A stretch of DNA of 64,000 nt, from contig DATNIM010000021.1 in assembly GCA_035604455.1 (NCBI GenBank), positions 1 through 64,000 on the forward strand, given 5' to 3'. Below the pieces are notes generated by a model. That model made no database searches and was not told where the DNA came from. It was given only the letters and a program-made list of their open reading frames with translations. This stretch comes from AG25 sp035604455. GTDB lineage: Bacteria > Gemmatimonadota > Gemmatimonadetes > Gemmatimonadales > GWC2-71-9. Of this stretch, positions 1 to 7,767 are shown one piece after another; the stretch's first letter is position 1, and every line of letters starts with the position of its first letter. The position numbers and the translations under genes are program-made.

Positions 1-505
1 GGGCGAGCCAGCGCAACGTCCGCTCGAGCGCGTCGCGCAGCGTCGCCGCGTCGGCTTCGCCCGGCGGCACGTGGTCAAACGCCATGGCCACGTCCGCCCC
101 GAGCGCCCACTGGATGTCGACCACCCGCTCGGGGGAGAGGAGCCGGCGGCTCCCGTCGACATGACTCTGGAACTCGACACCCTCCTCGCTCACGCTCCGC
201 AGGCCGCGGAGTGAAAACACCTGAAAGCCGCCCGAGTCGGTCAGGAGCGGCCCGTCCCAGCCCATGAAACGGTGCAGGCCGCCGAGCTCGGCAACCACTG
301 CCTCCCCGGGTCGAACGTGCAGGTGGTAGGCGTTGGCGAGCACGAGCTCGGCGCCGATCGCTCGCAGGTCCCGCGGGGACAGGGCGCGGACGGTCCCTTG
401 CGTGCCCACCGGCATGAACGCAGGTGTGGTGATCGTCCCGTGCGGCAACACGAGTCGGCCCGCGCGGGCGGCACCGGAGACGGCGTCGACGGTGTACTCA
501 AACAC
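1..505 (-). CDS. tgt: Queuine tRNA-ribosyltransferase, N-terminal part (cut by window edge)
   Basis: Exchanges guanine-34 for a queuine precursor in tRNAs with GUN anticodons (TIM barrel). About 168 codons are visible; the C-terminal half, including the zinc site, lies outside. Readable motifs are PAFMPVGTQG, ANAYHLHVRPG, the substrate-binding MGWDGPLLTDSGGFQVFSL stretch and FQSHVDGS. The GTG start at 505 is fixed because an in-frame TAG lies one codon upstream. It is the last visible gene of the minus-strand yebC-ruvCAB-queA-tgt run, 41 bp after queA, so the two steps of queuosine synthesis are co-transcribed. Confidence 0.93.
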   Translation of the reverse strand, partial: MFEYTVDAVSGAARAGRLVLPHGTITTPAFMPVGTQGTVRALSPRDLRAIGAELVLANAYHLHVRPGEAVVAELGGLHRFMGWDGPLLTDSGGFQVFSLRGLRSVSEEGVEFQSHVDGSRRLLSPERVVDIQWALGADVAMAFDHVPPGEADAATLRDALERTLRWLA

Positions 506-546
506 GCGCTAGCCCGGGCTCCGTCGTGCGTCTCTCGCGCCGCGCG

Positions 547-1596
547 TCACACGATGGCCATGGCGTCGCCGTACGAATAGAAGCGGTAGCGGTCGGCCAC
601 GGCGGCGCGGTAGGCGCGCATCACGGGCTCGTAGCCCCCGAACGCGCTTACGAGCATGAGGAGGGTGGAACGGGGCAGGTGAAAGTTGGTGATCAGCTTG
701 TCGACGACGCGCCAGCGGTACGGAGGATGAATGAAGAGCCGCGTCTCTCCCTGTCCGGCGTGCACAACGCCGGAAACGTCCGCCGTCGTTTCGAGCGTCC
801 GCACGACGCTCGTCCCGACGGCCCAGACGCGTCCGCCCGCCGCGCGCCGGGCATTGATCGCCGCGGCGGCCTCGGGACTCACGGCGTACGCCTCGGCGTG
901 CATGATGTGGCCCTCGAAATGCTCGGCCGCGACGGGTTTGAACGTGCCGGGCCCGATGTGCAGGTCCAGGGCTACGCGCGCGATGCCGCGGCGCTCGATC
1001 GCGGCGAGCAGCTCGGGAGTGAAGTGGAGGCCGGCGGTCGGCGCCGCGACGCTGCCGTCATGCTCGGCGTAGACCGTTTGGTAGCGACCCCGGTCGGCGG
1101 GTCGCGGGTCGCGGTCAATATAGGGCGGCAAGGGGACGACGCCGTACTTGGCCATCGCTGCTGCGGCGTCGAGCGCGCCGGTGAACCGGACGCGCCGCAT
1201 GCCACCCCCGAGTGCCTCGAGGATTTCGATAGTGACGTCTGGCCCGACGTGGATCCGGCGCCCTGGCTTGAGCTTGCCGCCGGGGTGGCCCATCGCCAAC
1301 CACGTATCGTCGGGCGCCGGGCGCACGAGAAGGAGTTCCGCGGGTTTCCGCTCCCCGTTGGGGCTCTCGCGCACCCCCAAGAGACGCGCGGGGATCACCC
1401 GAGAGGTGTTTACGACGAGGGTATCCTCGGGCGCGATGAGGGCGAGGAGGTCGCGGAACACGCGGTGCTCGATCGATCCGGTGGTGCGATCGAGCACGAG
1501 GAGCCGGCTCGCGGCCCGATCGGACAGCGGCTCCTGGGCGATCAGGTCGGGCGGCAACTCGTAGGTGAAATCGCCTGGCTCGGAGCCGGCGGTCAC
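547..1596 (-). CDS. queA: S-adenosylmethionine:tRNA ribosyltransferase-isomerase
   Basis: Transfers and isomerises the ribosyl part of SAM onto preQ1-34 of tRNA to give epoxyqueuosine, the step after Tgt. 349 residues, the usual family length. It begins VTAGSEPGDFTYELPPDLIA and carries the family signatures HDGSVAAPTAGLHFT, DLHIGPGTFKPV and, near the C terminus, NFHLPRSTLLMLVSAF. The frame stays open upstream, but the GTG at 1596 overlaps the ruvB stop as GTGA and gives the family N terminus, so it is chosen. Cytoplasmic, translationally coupled to ruvB. Confidence 0.95.
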   Translation of the reverse strand: MTAGSEPGDFTYELPPDLIAQEPLSDRAASRLLVLDRTTGSIEHRVFRDLLALIAPEDTLVVNTSRVIPARLLGVRESPNGERKPAELLLVRPAPDDTWLAMGHPGGKLKPGRRIHVGPDVTIEILEALGGGMRRVRFTGALDAAAAMAKYGVVPLPPYIDRDPRPADRGRYQTVYAEHDGSVAAPTAGLHFTPELLAAIERRGIARVALDLHIGPGTFKPVAAEHFEGHIMHAEAYAVSPEAAAAINARRAAGGRVWAVGTSVVRTLETTADVSGVVHAGQGETRLFIHPPYRWRVVDKLITNFHLPRSTLLMLVSAFGGYEPVMRAYRAAVADRYRFYSYGDAMAIV

Positions 1597-2630
1597 GCGT
1601 CGAAGATGTTCGGCTGCTCGGCGGTACGAGGAGGCGTGAACCCGAAGTGCCGGTAGGCTGCCCCGGTCGCGCACCGGCCGCGAGGGGTGCGGGCCAGGAA
1701 GCCCTGCTGCATGAGGAATGGCTCGTAAACCTCTTCGAGGGTGCCCGGGTCCTCACCGACGGCCGCGGCAACCGTGGCCACCCCTACCGGCCCGCCTTCG
1801 AACTGTTCGATGATCGTTTTGAGAATGCGGGCGTCCATGTCGTCCAACCCGAATTCGTCCACATCCAGGCGTTTCAGGGCGTCGGCCGCCACGGCGGTCG
1901 AGATGCGTCCGTCGGCCCGCACCTGCGCGTAGTCCCGCACGCGTCGGAGGAGACGGTTCGCGACGCGGGGTGTGCCGCGACTACGCCGCGCGATTTCCGC
2001 GATACCGCCGGGGTCCGTCTCGACGCCGAGGATCTGTGCGGACCGCGCCAGAATCTGCGCGAGGTCGTCGGGAGGATAGTAGTGGAGGCGCTCGACGAGG
2101 CCGAAGCGCGCGCGCATCGGCGGCGTGAGCAGTCCGAACCGCGTGGTCGCCCCGATCAGCGTGAACCGTTCGAGGGCCATGGGGATGGTCTGGGCACGGG
2201 GGCCGTCGGCGACGCGGACGTCCACGTGGTAATCCTCCATCGCCGGGTAGAGGAACTCCTCCAGGGCGGGCCGGAGCCGATGGACTTCGTCGATGAACAG
2301 GATCGCGCCGCCCTCGAGCGCGGTCAGCAGCCCTACCAAGTCTCCTGGACGCTCGAGGACGGGCCCCGAGGTGGTTCGGATGCCGACGCCGAGCTCGCGC
2401 GCCATGAGGAGCGCGAGCGTGGTCTTGCCGAGCCCCGGCGGGCCCACGAACAGCGTGTGGTCGAGCGGCTCGCCGCGCTGCTTCGCCGCGTCGATCGCGA
2501 TCTGCAGCGAGTCCTTCACTTTGGCCTGCCCGACGAACTCGCTCAGGCGGGACGGGCGCAAGGCGCTTTCGGCCGAGCGCTCCTCGGCGAGCGCCGCGGG
2601 GGTTGTGACCTGGGGTCTCGTGCGCGTCAC
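1593..2630 (-). CDS. ruvB: Holliday junction branch-migration ATPase RuvB
   Basis: Hexameric AAA+ motor that drives branch migration with RuvA. 345 residues. Walker A is GPPGLGKTT, Walker B FIDEVHRL, sensor 1 GATTRFGLL, and the arginine-finger region is MRARFGLV; a winged helix ends the protein (GFLARTPRGR, AYRHFG). The GTG start at 2630 gives the usual short N terminus before LRPSRLSEFVGQ. Longer in-frame starts would run across the upstream zinc-ribbon gene and look unlike RuvB. It follows that gene by 5 bp and overlaps queA by 4 bp. Confidence 0.95.
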   Translation of the reverse strand: MTRTRPQVTTPAALAEERSAESALRPSRLSEFVGQAKVKDSLQIAIDAAKQRGEPLDHTLFVGPPGLGKTTLALLMARELGVGIRTTSGPVLERPGDLVGLLTALEGGAILFIDEVHRLRPALEEFLYPAMEDYHVDVRVADGPRAQTIPMALERFTLIGATTRFGLLTPPMRARFGLVERLHYYPPDDLAQILARSAQILGVETDPGGIAEIARRSRGTPRVANRLLRRVRDYAQVRADGRISTAVAADALKRLDVDEFGLDDMDARILKTIIEQFEGGPVGVATVAAAVGEDPGTLEEVYEPFLMQQGFLARTPRGRCATGAAYRHFGFTPPRTAEQPNIFDA

Positions 2631-2635
2631 TGTCT

Positions 2636-2800
2636 CTAGACCGGGCGCGCGCGCCAGCGCACCGGGCGCGCGTCGGCCTCGAGCTCGTGGCGGGCGTGGC
2701 ATGTGACGCACGCGTCCTCGCTCTCCCGCGCGTCGTCGGCCACCAGCCGGCGGTTCGTGGACCCACACCTGGTGCAGACCCATTCAGCGGTGCGGGGCAT
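2636..2800 (-). CDS. 54-residue zinc-ribbon protein between ruvA and ruvB
   Basis: A short reading frame starting ATG at 2800, 2 bp after the ruvA stop, and ending TAG 5 bp before ruvB. The product begins MPRTAEWVCTRCGSTNRRLV and has Cys9-x2-Cys12 and Cys31-x2-Cys34, a rubredoxin/zinc-ribbon pattern with an 18-residue loop, then a basic tail (VRWRARPV). I do not recognise a named family. Tight packing within the ruv operon and the two CxxC pairs support a real gene; it may bind a nucleic acid or a Ruv protein, but that is inference. No membrane segment. Confidence 0.7.
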   Translation of the reverse strand: MPRTAEWVCTRCGSTNRRLVADDARESEDACVTCHARHELEADARPVRWRARPV

Positions 2801-2802
2801 GG

Positions 2803-3390
2803 TCAACCGGTGGCCAGGTAGCGGAGTGCGTGCCGCACGAGCGTGTCCGTGGAGGCGCCCGCGCCGTCGGTCGCGAGCGCCTTCCGCAGGGCCCCGTCCG
2901 CCTCAGCCGGCCCGTAACCGAGCGTCTCGAGGGCCCGGAGGGCCGTCTCGGCAGTGCCGTTCGTCGGCGCGGTGGCGTCGGCAAACTCGCCGAGTTTGTC
3001 GGCGAGTTCGAGCACCAACCGTTCCGCCGTCTTCTTGCCGATCCCGTTGACCGAGGACAACAGGCCGATGTTCCGCTCAGTTACAGCCCGGGCGCCCCGC
3101 GCGACGCCGAGCGTCGACAGAAGCGTGAGCGCGAGCCGCGGACCTACCCCGGATACACTCGTGAGCCGCTGGAAAAGCCGGCGCTCGGCGCCCTCGAGGA
3201 AGCCGTATAAGGCCCACCCGTCGTCTCGTACGACGAGCTCGGTCTGAAGCGTGACGAGTTCTCCCACGGCTGGCAGCCGCTCCATGACCCCGAGCGGCAC
3301 CACGACCTCGTACCCGACGCCGCCTGGCGTCTGCACGACGACCCGTTCGGCGTGCTTCGCCCCCACGCGCCCGGTGACGGTCGCGATCAC
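2803..3390 (-). CDS. ruvA: Holliday junction DNA-binding protein RuvA
   Basis: Tetramer that holds the Holliday junction and recruits RuvB. 195 residues. An N-terminal OB fold (VIATVTGRVGAKH, GVGYEVVVPLG) is followed by the helix-hairpin-helix pair (LTSVSGVGPRLALTLLS, LLSSVNGIGKKTAERLVLEL) and a C-terminal RuvB-binding three-helix domain (ALRALETLGYGPAEADGAL). The GTG at 3390 overlaps the ruvC stop (GTGA) and gives the standard N terminus; longer in-frame extensions run antisense-like through ruvC and are rejected. Confidence 0.95.
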   Translation of the reverse strand: MIATVTGRVGAKHAERVVVQTPGGVGYEVVVPLGVMERLPAVGELVTLQTELVVRDDGWALYGFLEGAERRLFQRLTSVSGVGPRLALTLLSTLGVARGARAVTERNIGLLSSVNGIGKKTAERLVLELADKLGEFADATAPTNGTAETALRALETLGYGPAEADGALRKALATDGAGASTDTLVRHALRYLATG

Positions 3391-3869
3391 GCGCGCAGGA
3401 CGTGGGTGAGCGCCACGGCCACGCCATCGGCCGCGTCGGCCGGCTGCGGGGCCTGCGCGAGGCGAAGCAGGCGGGCGACCATGAGAGCCACTTGGCTCTT
3501 GGGCGCCGCCCCTCGGCCCCCGACCGTCCGCTTGACCGTCGCGGGCGCGTACTCGACGATCTCGAGGCCTGCTTGCTGGGCGGCGAGGAGCACCACGCCC
3601 CGCGCGTGTCCCAGGACGAGCGTCGTGCGGACGTTCTTCTGGTAGAACGCATCCTCGAGCGCCAACGTCGTCGGATGATGACGCTCGATCAGCGTCGTGA
3701 TGCCGTCGTGCAATTGTTCGAGTCGGCGCGGCAAGGGCGCCCGGCGGGTGAGGCTGATGATGCCGCATTCGACGAGCCGGGCGGGCGGGGACAGGAGGCG
3801 CCCGTCCTCCACGTCGACCACACCGTATCCCGTTACAGCAGTCCCCGGGTCGACCCCCAGGACCCTCAC
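3387..3869 (-). CDS. ruvC: Holliday junction resolvase RuvC
   Basis: Dimeric RNase H-fold endonuclease that cuts Holliday junctions after RuvAB migration. 160 residues, standard. The first catalytic Asp is in VRVLGVDPGTAVTGYG, the Glu in LALEDAFYQKN, and the last acidic pair in PADAADGVAVALTHVL. Also present are LVLGHARGVVLLAA and EYAPATVKRTVGGRG. The GTG start at 3869, one base after the yebC stop, places GVDPG at the usual position; a longer start would overlap yebC. Second cistron of the yebC-ruvC-ruvA run. Confidence 0.94.
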   Translation of the reverse strand: MRVLGVDPGTAVTGYGVVDVEDGRLLSPPARLVECGIISLTRRAPLPRRLEQLHDGITTLIERHHPTTLALEDAFYQKNVRTTLVLGHARGVVLLAAQQAGLEIVEYAPATVKRTVGGRGAAPKSQVALMVARLLRLAQAPQPADAADGVAVALTHVLRA

Positions 3870-3870
3870 G

Positions 3871-4620
3871 TCACTCGGTGACTGCCGCCATCGCCTCGGC
3901 GTCGATGTCAAAGTTGGAGTGCACCTTCGCCACGTCGTCCATCTCGTCCAAGGCCTCGATCAGCCGAAGCAGGTTCGCGGCGTCCTTGCCTTCGACCTTG
4001 ACCGTGTTCTTGGGGAGCATGGCGATCTCGGCACTCTGCACCGCAATGTGACGGGCCGTGAGCCCATCCTGGACCGCCCGCAGCTGGATCATGGGCGCCG
4101 TGATCAGGTACGTGTCGCCGTCGCGGACCACGTCCTCGGCACCCGCATCGAGCGCGGCTTCGAGCGTGGCGTCTTCATCGGTACGGGCCGCGGCCACCAC
4201 GATCTGGGCTTTGCGGTCGAACATCCACGCGACTGAGTTGGCCGCGCCCAGGTTGCCGCCGTAGCGGGTGAACAGGTGGCGGATTTCGGCGACGGTGCGG
4301 TTCGCATTGTCAGTCGTGGCTTCGACGAGAAGCGCCGCTCCGCCCGGCCCATATCCTTCATAAAGCACTTCCTCGTACTGCACGCCCTCGAGCCCGCCCG
4401 CGCCCTTCTTTACGGCGCGCTCGATGTTGTCGGCTGGCATGTTCTCGGCCCGGGCCGCCTCGATGGCGGTCCGGAGACGGGCGTTCCCGGCAGGATCGCC
4501 GCCCCCCTGCCGCGCGGCGATCGTGATCTCGCGGATCAGCTTCGTGAAGGCGGCCCCCCGACGCGCATCGGTGACGGCTTTCTTCCGCTTGATCTGCTTC
4601 CACTTACTGTGACCAGCCAT
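3871..4620 (-). CDS. YebC/TACO1-family protein
   Basis: Cytoplasmic three-domain protein of the YebC/TACO1 family, known as a DNA-binding regulator in some bacteria and as a helper for translation of polyproline stretches. 249 residues. It begins with the hallmark MAGHSKWKQIKRKKAVTDA, then FTKLIREITIAARQGG, ADNIERAVKKGAG, YEGYGPGGAALLVE and the closing ALDEMDDVAKVHSNFDI. A GGAGGT ribosome site lies 12 bases before the ATG. It heads the ruvCAB genes, a common bacterial arrangement that does not by itself give a function. Confidence 0.93.
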   Translation of the reverse strand: MAGHSKWKQIKRKKAVTDARRGAAFTKLIREITIAARQGGGDPAGNARLRTAIEAARAENMPADNIERAVKKGAGGLEGVQYEEVLYEGYGPGGAALLVEATTDNANRTVAEIRHLFTRYGGNLGAANSVAWMFDRKAQIVVAAARTDEDATLEAALDAGAEDVVRDGDTYLITAPMIQLRAVQDGLTARHIAVQSAEIAMLPKNTVKVEGKDAANLLRLIEALDEMDDVAKVHSNFDIDAEAMAAVTE

Positions 4621-4668
4621 GCCTCGAAGTTACCTCCGGCCAAGCGCCCGACGCCACCGGCGCGTCGC

Positions 4669-5538
4669 TCAGCGATCCGGATCGAGCATGTCCTCGAAGC
4701 GCATCCAGCGACGATAGAAATACAGGTCGATGAAGCCGGTGGGTCCGTTGCGGTTCTTGACCGCCGCGAGTTCGGTGGCGCCCTCGACACCACCGCCCGG
4801 GCGGTACATCTCCTCGCGGAAGATGGTGAGGACGACGTCGGCGTGTTGCTTGATCGCTCCGAGGCCGCCAAAGTCGTCGAGCGTGGGTCGCGGGTTCGTC
4901 CGCGTCGCGTCGAACCGCGGCAGTTGTGCCACGACCAGCAAGGCGACGTCGTGCTCGAGCGCGAGCGCCTTGAGGTGGCGGATCGCGAGGGCCGCTTCCT
5001 CGTCCTGGGAGGCCGGCCGCGTGCCGGCCGGCGGCGGCACGACCTGGAGGTAGTCGACGACGACCAGCGTCTGGCCCCGCGCGGCGTCGAGCTCCGCCGC
5101 CATGTCCAGGTCTGGGGCGCCCAACGCCCGAACGCTCAATCGCAGGTTGCGCAGCCGGACGGCGGCGGCTCCGACGCTGGCGCGCGCCTGATCGGATAGG
5201 CGCGCGCCCCGCAGCTCGTCAACCGCCACGCGCCCCTCGATGGCGAGCGCTCGCTCCATCAGGCGCCGCTCGTCCATCTCCCCCGACCAAAACCCGACGG
5301 TCTGGTTCTGCTGCGCCACCCGCAGAGCGATGCCCAAGGCCAACGCCGACTTCCCCGCGCCGATGTCGCCGCCCAGCACGACGAGATCGCGGCGGCGGAT
5401 GCCGCCTCCGAGAATGCGGTCAACTGAGGGGAACCCCGTGGCCACGGTGTCCCTGGGGAGCTCCCCGGGGCGCTGCTGATCGACGCGCTCGACGATGGAT
5501 TCGAGCGAAGCGAGTGGGATCAACCGGCGGGTCGTCAT
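4669..5538 (-). CDS. DnaB-type RecA-fold ATPase lacking the N-terminal domain
   Basis: 289 residues matching only the C-terminal motor domain of replicative helicase DnaB. The sequence shows TGFPSVDRILGGGIRRRDLV, Walker A GGDIGAGKSALALG, FWSGEMDERRLMERA, Walker B TLVVVDYLQVV, the sensor-like ALLVVAQLPR and a C-terminal VKNRNGPTGFIDLYF, the DnaB closing motif. No N-terminal primase-binding domain or intein is present. It starts ATG at 5538, 13 bp after the upstream gene, and is followed 48 bp later by yebC. It is probably a paralogue rather than the replicative helicase itself; a KaiC/RadA-like role is possible. Confidence 0.8.
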   Translation of the reverse strand: MTTRRLIPLASLESIVERVDQQRPGELPRDTVATGFPSVDRILGGGIRRRDLVVLGGDIGAGKSALALGIALRVAQQNQTVGFWSGEMDERRLMERALAIEGRVAVDELRGARLSDQARASVGAAAVRLRNLRLSVRALGAPDLDMAAELDAARGQTLVVVDYLQVVPPPAGTRPASQDEEAALAIRHLKALALEHDVALLVVAQLPRFDATRTNPRPTLDDFGGLGAIKQHADVVLTIFREEMYRPGGGVEGATELAAVKNRNGPTGFIDLYFYRRWMRFEDMLDPDR

Positions 5539-5551
5539 GGGCAGACCGACT

Positions 5552-5929
5552 CTATAGATGTATGCGCGCGGCCCGCGCGGCAACGCCCACGGCCTCGCCC
5601 ACCTGGAGCCCGAGCACCTCCCGCGCGGGGGCGACGAGCTGGGCGAGCGCCAGCGCGCCCGCTCCGGGCGTCGCGGGTTCGAGGTGCTGGCGCGCCGCTA
5701 CGAGGGCTCGTTGCAAAGGCCCCGGTACGACCAGGGTGGCCAACCGGGCCTCGAGGGCTTGGAGGCGGCGTCGGTGCGCGCGCGGTGAGGGGGGGAGGGG
5801 GGTCATCAGCCCCTCCGCTGCCCGCACGACGAGCCACAGCGCGAACAGGCCCTCGCGCTCGGGGCCGCGCGCGGCGGCGGCGAGCAGGGCCACGAGCCGC
5901 TCCTCGCACGGCGTCGTGCTCCGGATCAT
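5552..5929 (-). CDS. Uncharacterised 125-residue protein
   Basis: I do not recognise this family. The ATG at 5929 overlaps the stop of the upstream glycosyltransferase fragment (ATGA), and the frame ends 13 bp before the DnaB-like gene, so it is packed as a cistron. The product is rich in Ala, Leu and Arg and looks helical and soluble: EERLVALLAAAARGPEREGL, ALWLVVRAAEGL, RRRLQALEARLATLV, QLVAPAREVLGLQVGEAVG. No cysteine motif, signal peptide or clear membrane segment. Its composition is also what a non-coding frame in GC-rich DNA can give, so it rests mainly on gene spacing. Confidence 0.5.
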   Translation of the reverse strand: MIRSTTPCEERLVALLAAAARGPEREGLFALWLVVRAAEGLMTPLPPSPRAHRRRLQALEARLATLVVPGPLQRALVAARQHLEPATPGAGALALAQLVAPAREVLGLQVGEAVGVAARAARIHL

Positions 5930-6111
5930 GCCGCGAGCCGGGCGACCGCGCCGCTTCCGCTGGGGTGATCGGCCACGAGAGGCGCGAGGGCGCGCTCGGT
6001 CACGAAGACGACACGCGCCTCGGGATGACGTCGCGCGAGGGCCCGGACGAGCGGGGTGGTGAGGAGGATGTCGCCGACGGCGCTGAAGCGGACGACCAAA
6101 ATGCTCAGCAC
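5926..6111 (-). pseudogene. Truncated GT9 (heptosyltransferase-like) glycosyltransferase relic
   Basis: A 61-codon frame, GTG at 6111, whose first 48 residues match the N terminus of ADP-heptose:LPS heptosyltransferases: ILVVRFSAVGDILLTTPLVR, then ALARRHPEARVVFVTERALA and PLVADHP. Family members continue for about 300 more residues; here the frame ends after SGSGAVARLAA and the next gene starts at once. No other GT9 motif appears downstream in any frame I read. A large internal deletion is the simplest explanation. The stump could still be translated and couples to the next cistron. It lies opposite the PorX-like gene, which opens a glycan cluster. Confidence 0.6.
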
Positions 6112-6170
6112 GCGGCCAATGTTAGCCCTGCGTTGCCCGCCCTCGCCAGTCTGGTTTAGGTTTCGCTACG

Positions 6171-7766
6171 ATGCCCCGCCCGAAGAGCATCTTGTGGGTT
6201 GACGACGAGGTCGAGGGCCTGGCGGCACACCGTCGTTTCCTCGAGACGCAAGGGTTCACCGTAGAGCAGGCTGCCCACGGGGACGACGCGCTTGCCCTGC
6301 TGAGACGGCGGCCCTATAGCGTCGTCCTGTTGGATGAGCAGATGCCGGGCCGGCGCGGCCTCGCGTTGCTGAGCGAAATCCGCGCGATCGATCCCACCAT
6401 GCCCGTCGTCATGGTCACGCAGAGCGAGGACGAAGGCACCCTCCGCGAGGCCATCGGTTTCGAGGTCGCGGACTATCTCGTCAAGCCGGTGCACCCGCGC
6501 CAGGTCCTGTCGGTCGTCACGCGCTTGCTCGATGGCGATCGCATCCGTCAGCAGCGGCTGGCGCGGGACTTTGTCACCCGGTTCCGCGAGCTCGAGGCGC
6601 GGCGGGCCGTGGCGCTCGGGTGGCGGGAATGGGTGGAGCTCGTGGCGGAGCTCGCGCGCTGGGACGTGCGGCTCGCCGCGGCGCAAGAGCCCGGGCTCTC
6701 GGAGGCCCTCCGCGCGCTGCAGCGCAGCCTGCGCCAAGACTTCGCGCGGTACGTGGGCCGGCAGTATCCGCGCTGGCTCGCGCATCCGGAGGCGGATCGG
6801 CCGCCGCTCTCGGTCGACGTGGGGGCCGAGTTTCTCGTGCCGGTCCTCGAGGGTGCCGGGCGCGTGCTCCTCGTCGTGATCGACTGTCTGCGGCTCGACC
6901 AGTGGGAGATGCTGCGCGAGGTCGTGACGCCGCTGTTCGAAGTGGAAGAGTCCCACTATTTCAGCATCCTGCCCACGGCCACGCCGTTCTCGCGCAACGC
7001 GATCTTCTCCGGTCTCTTCCCGATGGAGATCGCGGCGCGCCATCCGGCATGGTGGGGCCAGGCGTCGGACGAGGAGAGCCTCAACGCCCACGAGGACGAG
7101 ATGTTGGCCGAACAACTCGCGGAAGTGGTGGGTCGGCCGGTGCCCGTGCGGTACGAGAAGCTATTCAGCGCGAACGACAGCGGCGACCTCTTGCGGCGCC
7201 TGCCGGCGCACCTCTCCCAGGACGGCGTTACGGCGCTGGTGTTCAATTTCATCGACCAGCTCACCCACGGACGCTCCGAGAGCGCGATCCTCTTCGAGGT
7301 CGCGCGCGACGAAGCAGCTCTGCGGAACCTGACGCGGACGTGGTTTGAGCGCTCGCCCGTGCTCGCCGCCCTCCAGGAGGCCGAGCGTCGCGGGGTGTCG
7401 GTGCTGCTGACGACCGATCACGGCTCGATCCACTGCGAAACGCCGGCCACCGTGTTCGCGAAGCGCGACGCGACCGCCAACCTCCGCTACAAGTTCGGCG
7501 AGGACCTGCGGACCGAGGACCCGGAAGCGGCCTTGGCCGTCTCGGATCTGAAGAGTTACGGCATCCCGGCCCAGGGCCTCGGCGTGCGCTTGCTCCTCGC
7601 GACCAGCGATCGGTTCTTCGTGTACCCCACCAAACTGCGGGAATACCAGGCCCGCTACCGCGGGTCCTTCCTCCATGGGGGCGTGACGCCCGAAGAGATG
7701 ATCCTCCCGGTGGCGTTGCTCACGCCGCGGGGACGCGGGGGCGGAGGCGCGGGAGGAGGTCGCTGA
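6171..7766 (+). CDS. PorX-like response regulator with PglZ (alkaline-phosphatase-fold) effector domain
   Basis: 531 residues. Residues 1-125 are a receiver domain: acidic pocket WVDDE, phospho-acceptor Asp55 in LLDEQMPGRRG, conserved Lys in YLVKPVHP. A helical linker (130-225) precedes a PglZ domain of the alkaline phosphatase superfamily with metal-ligand motifs VVIDCLRLDQWE, PTATPFSRNA, FNFIDQLTHGR and LTTDHGSIHC. This is the architecture of PorX, the Bacteroidota regulator of type IX secretion, whose PglZ domain hydrolyses oligonucleotides. The metal-binding residues look intact, so phosphodiesterase activity is likely. No type IX genes occur here; it opens an exporter/glycosyltransferase operon, 1 bp before the ABC gene. 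The tail is Gly/Arg-rich. Confidence 0.88.
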   Translation: MPRPKSILWVDDEVEGLAAHRRFLETQGFTVEQAAHGDDALALLRRRPYSVVLLDEQMPGRRGLALLSEIRAIDPTMPVVMVTQSEDEGTLREAIGFEVADYLVKPVHPRQVLSVVTRLLDGDRIRQQRLARDFVTRFRELEARRAVALGWREWVELVAELARWDVRLAAAQEPGLSEALRALQRSLRQDFARYVGRQYPRWLAHPEADRPPLSVDVGAEFLVPVLEGAGRVLLVVIDCLRLDQWEMLREVVTPLFEVEESHYFSILPTATPFSRNAIFSGLFPMEIAARHPAWWGQASDEESLNAHEDEMLAEQLAEVVGRPVPVRYEKLFSANDSGDLLRRLPAHLSQDGVTALVFNFIDQLTHGRSESAILFEVARDEAALRNLTRTWFERSPVLAALQEAERRGVSVLLTTDHGSIHCETPATVFAKRDATANLRYKFGEDLRTEDPEAALAVSDLKSYGIPAQGLGVRLLLATSDRFFVYPTKLREYQARYRGSFLHGGVTPEEMILPVALLTPRGRGGGGAGGGR

Positions 7767-7767
7767 G

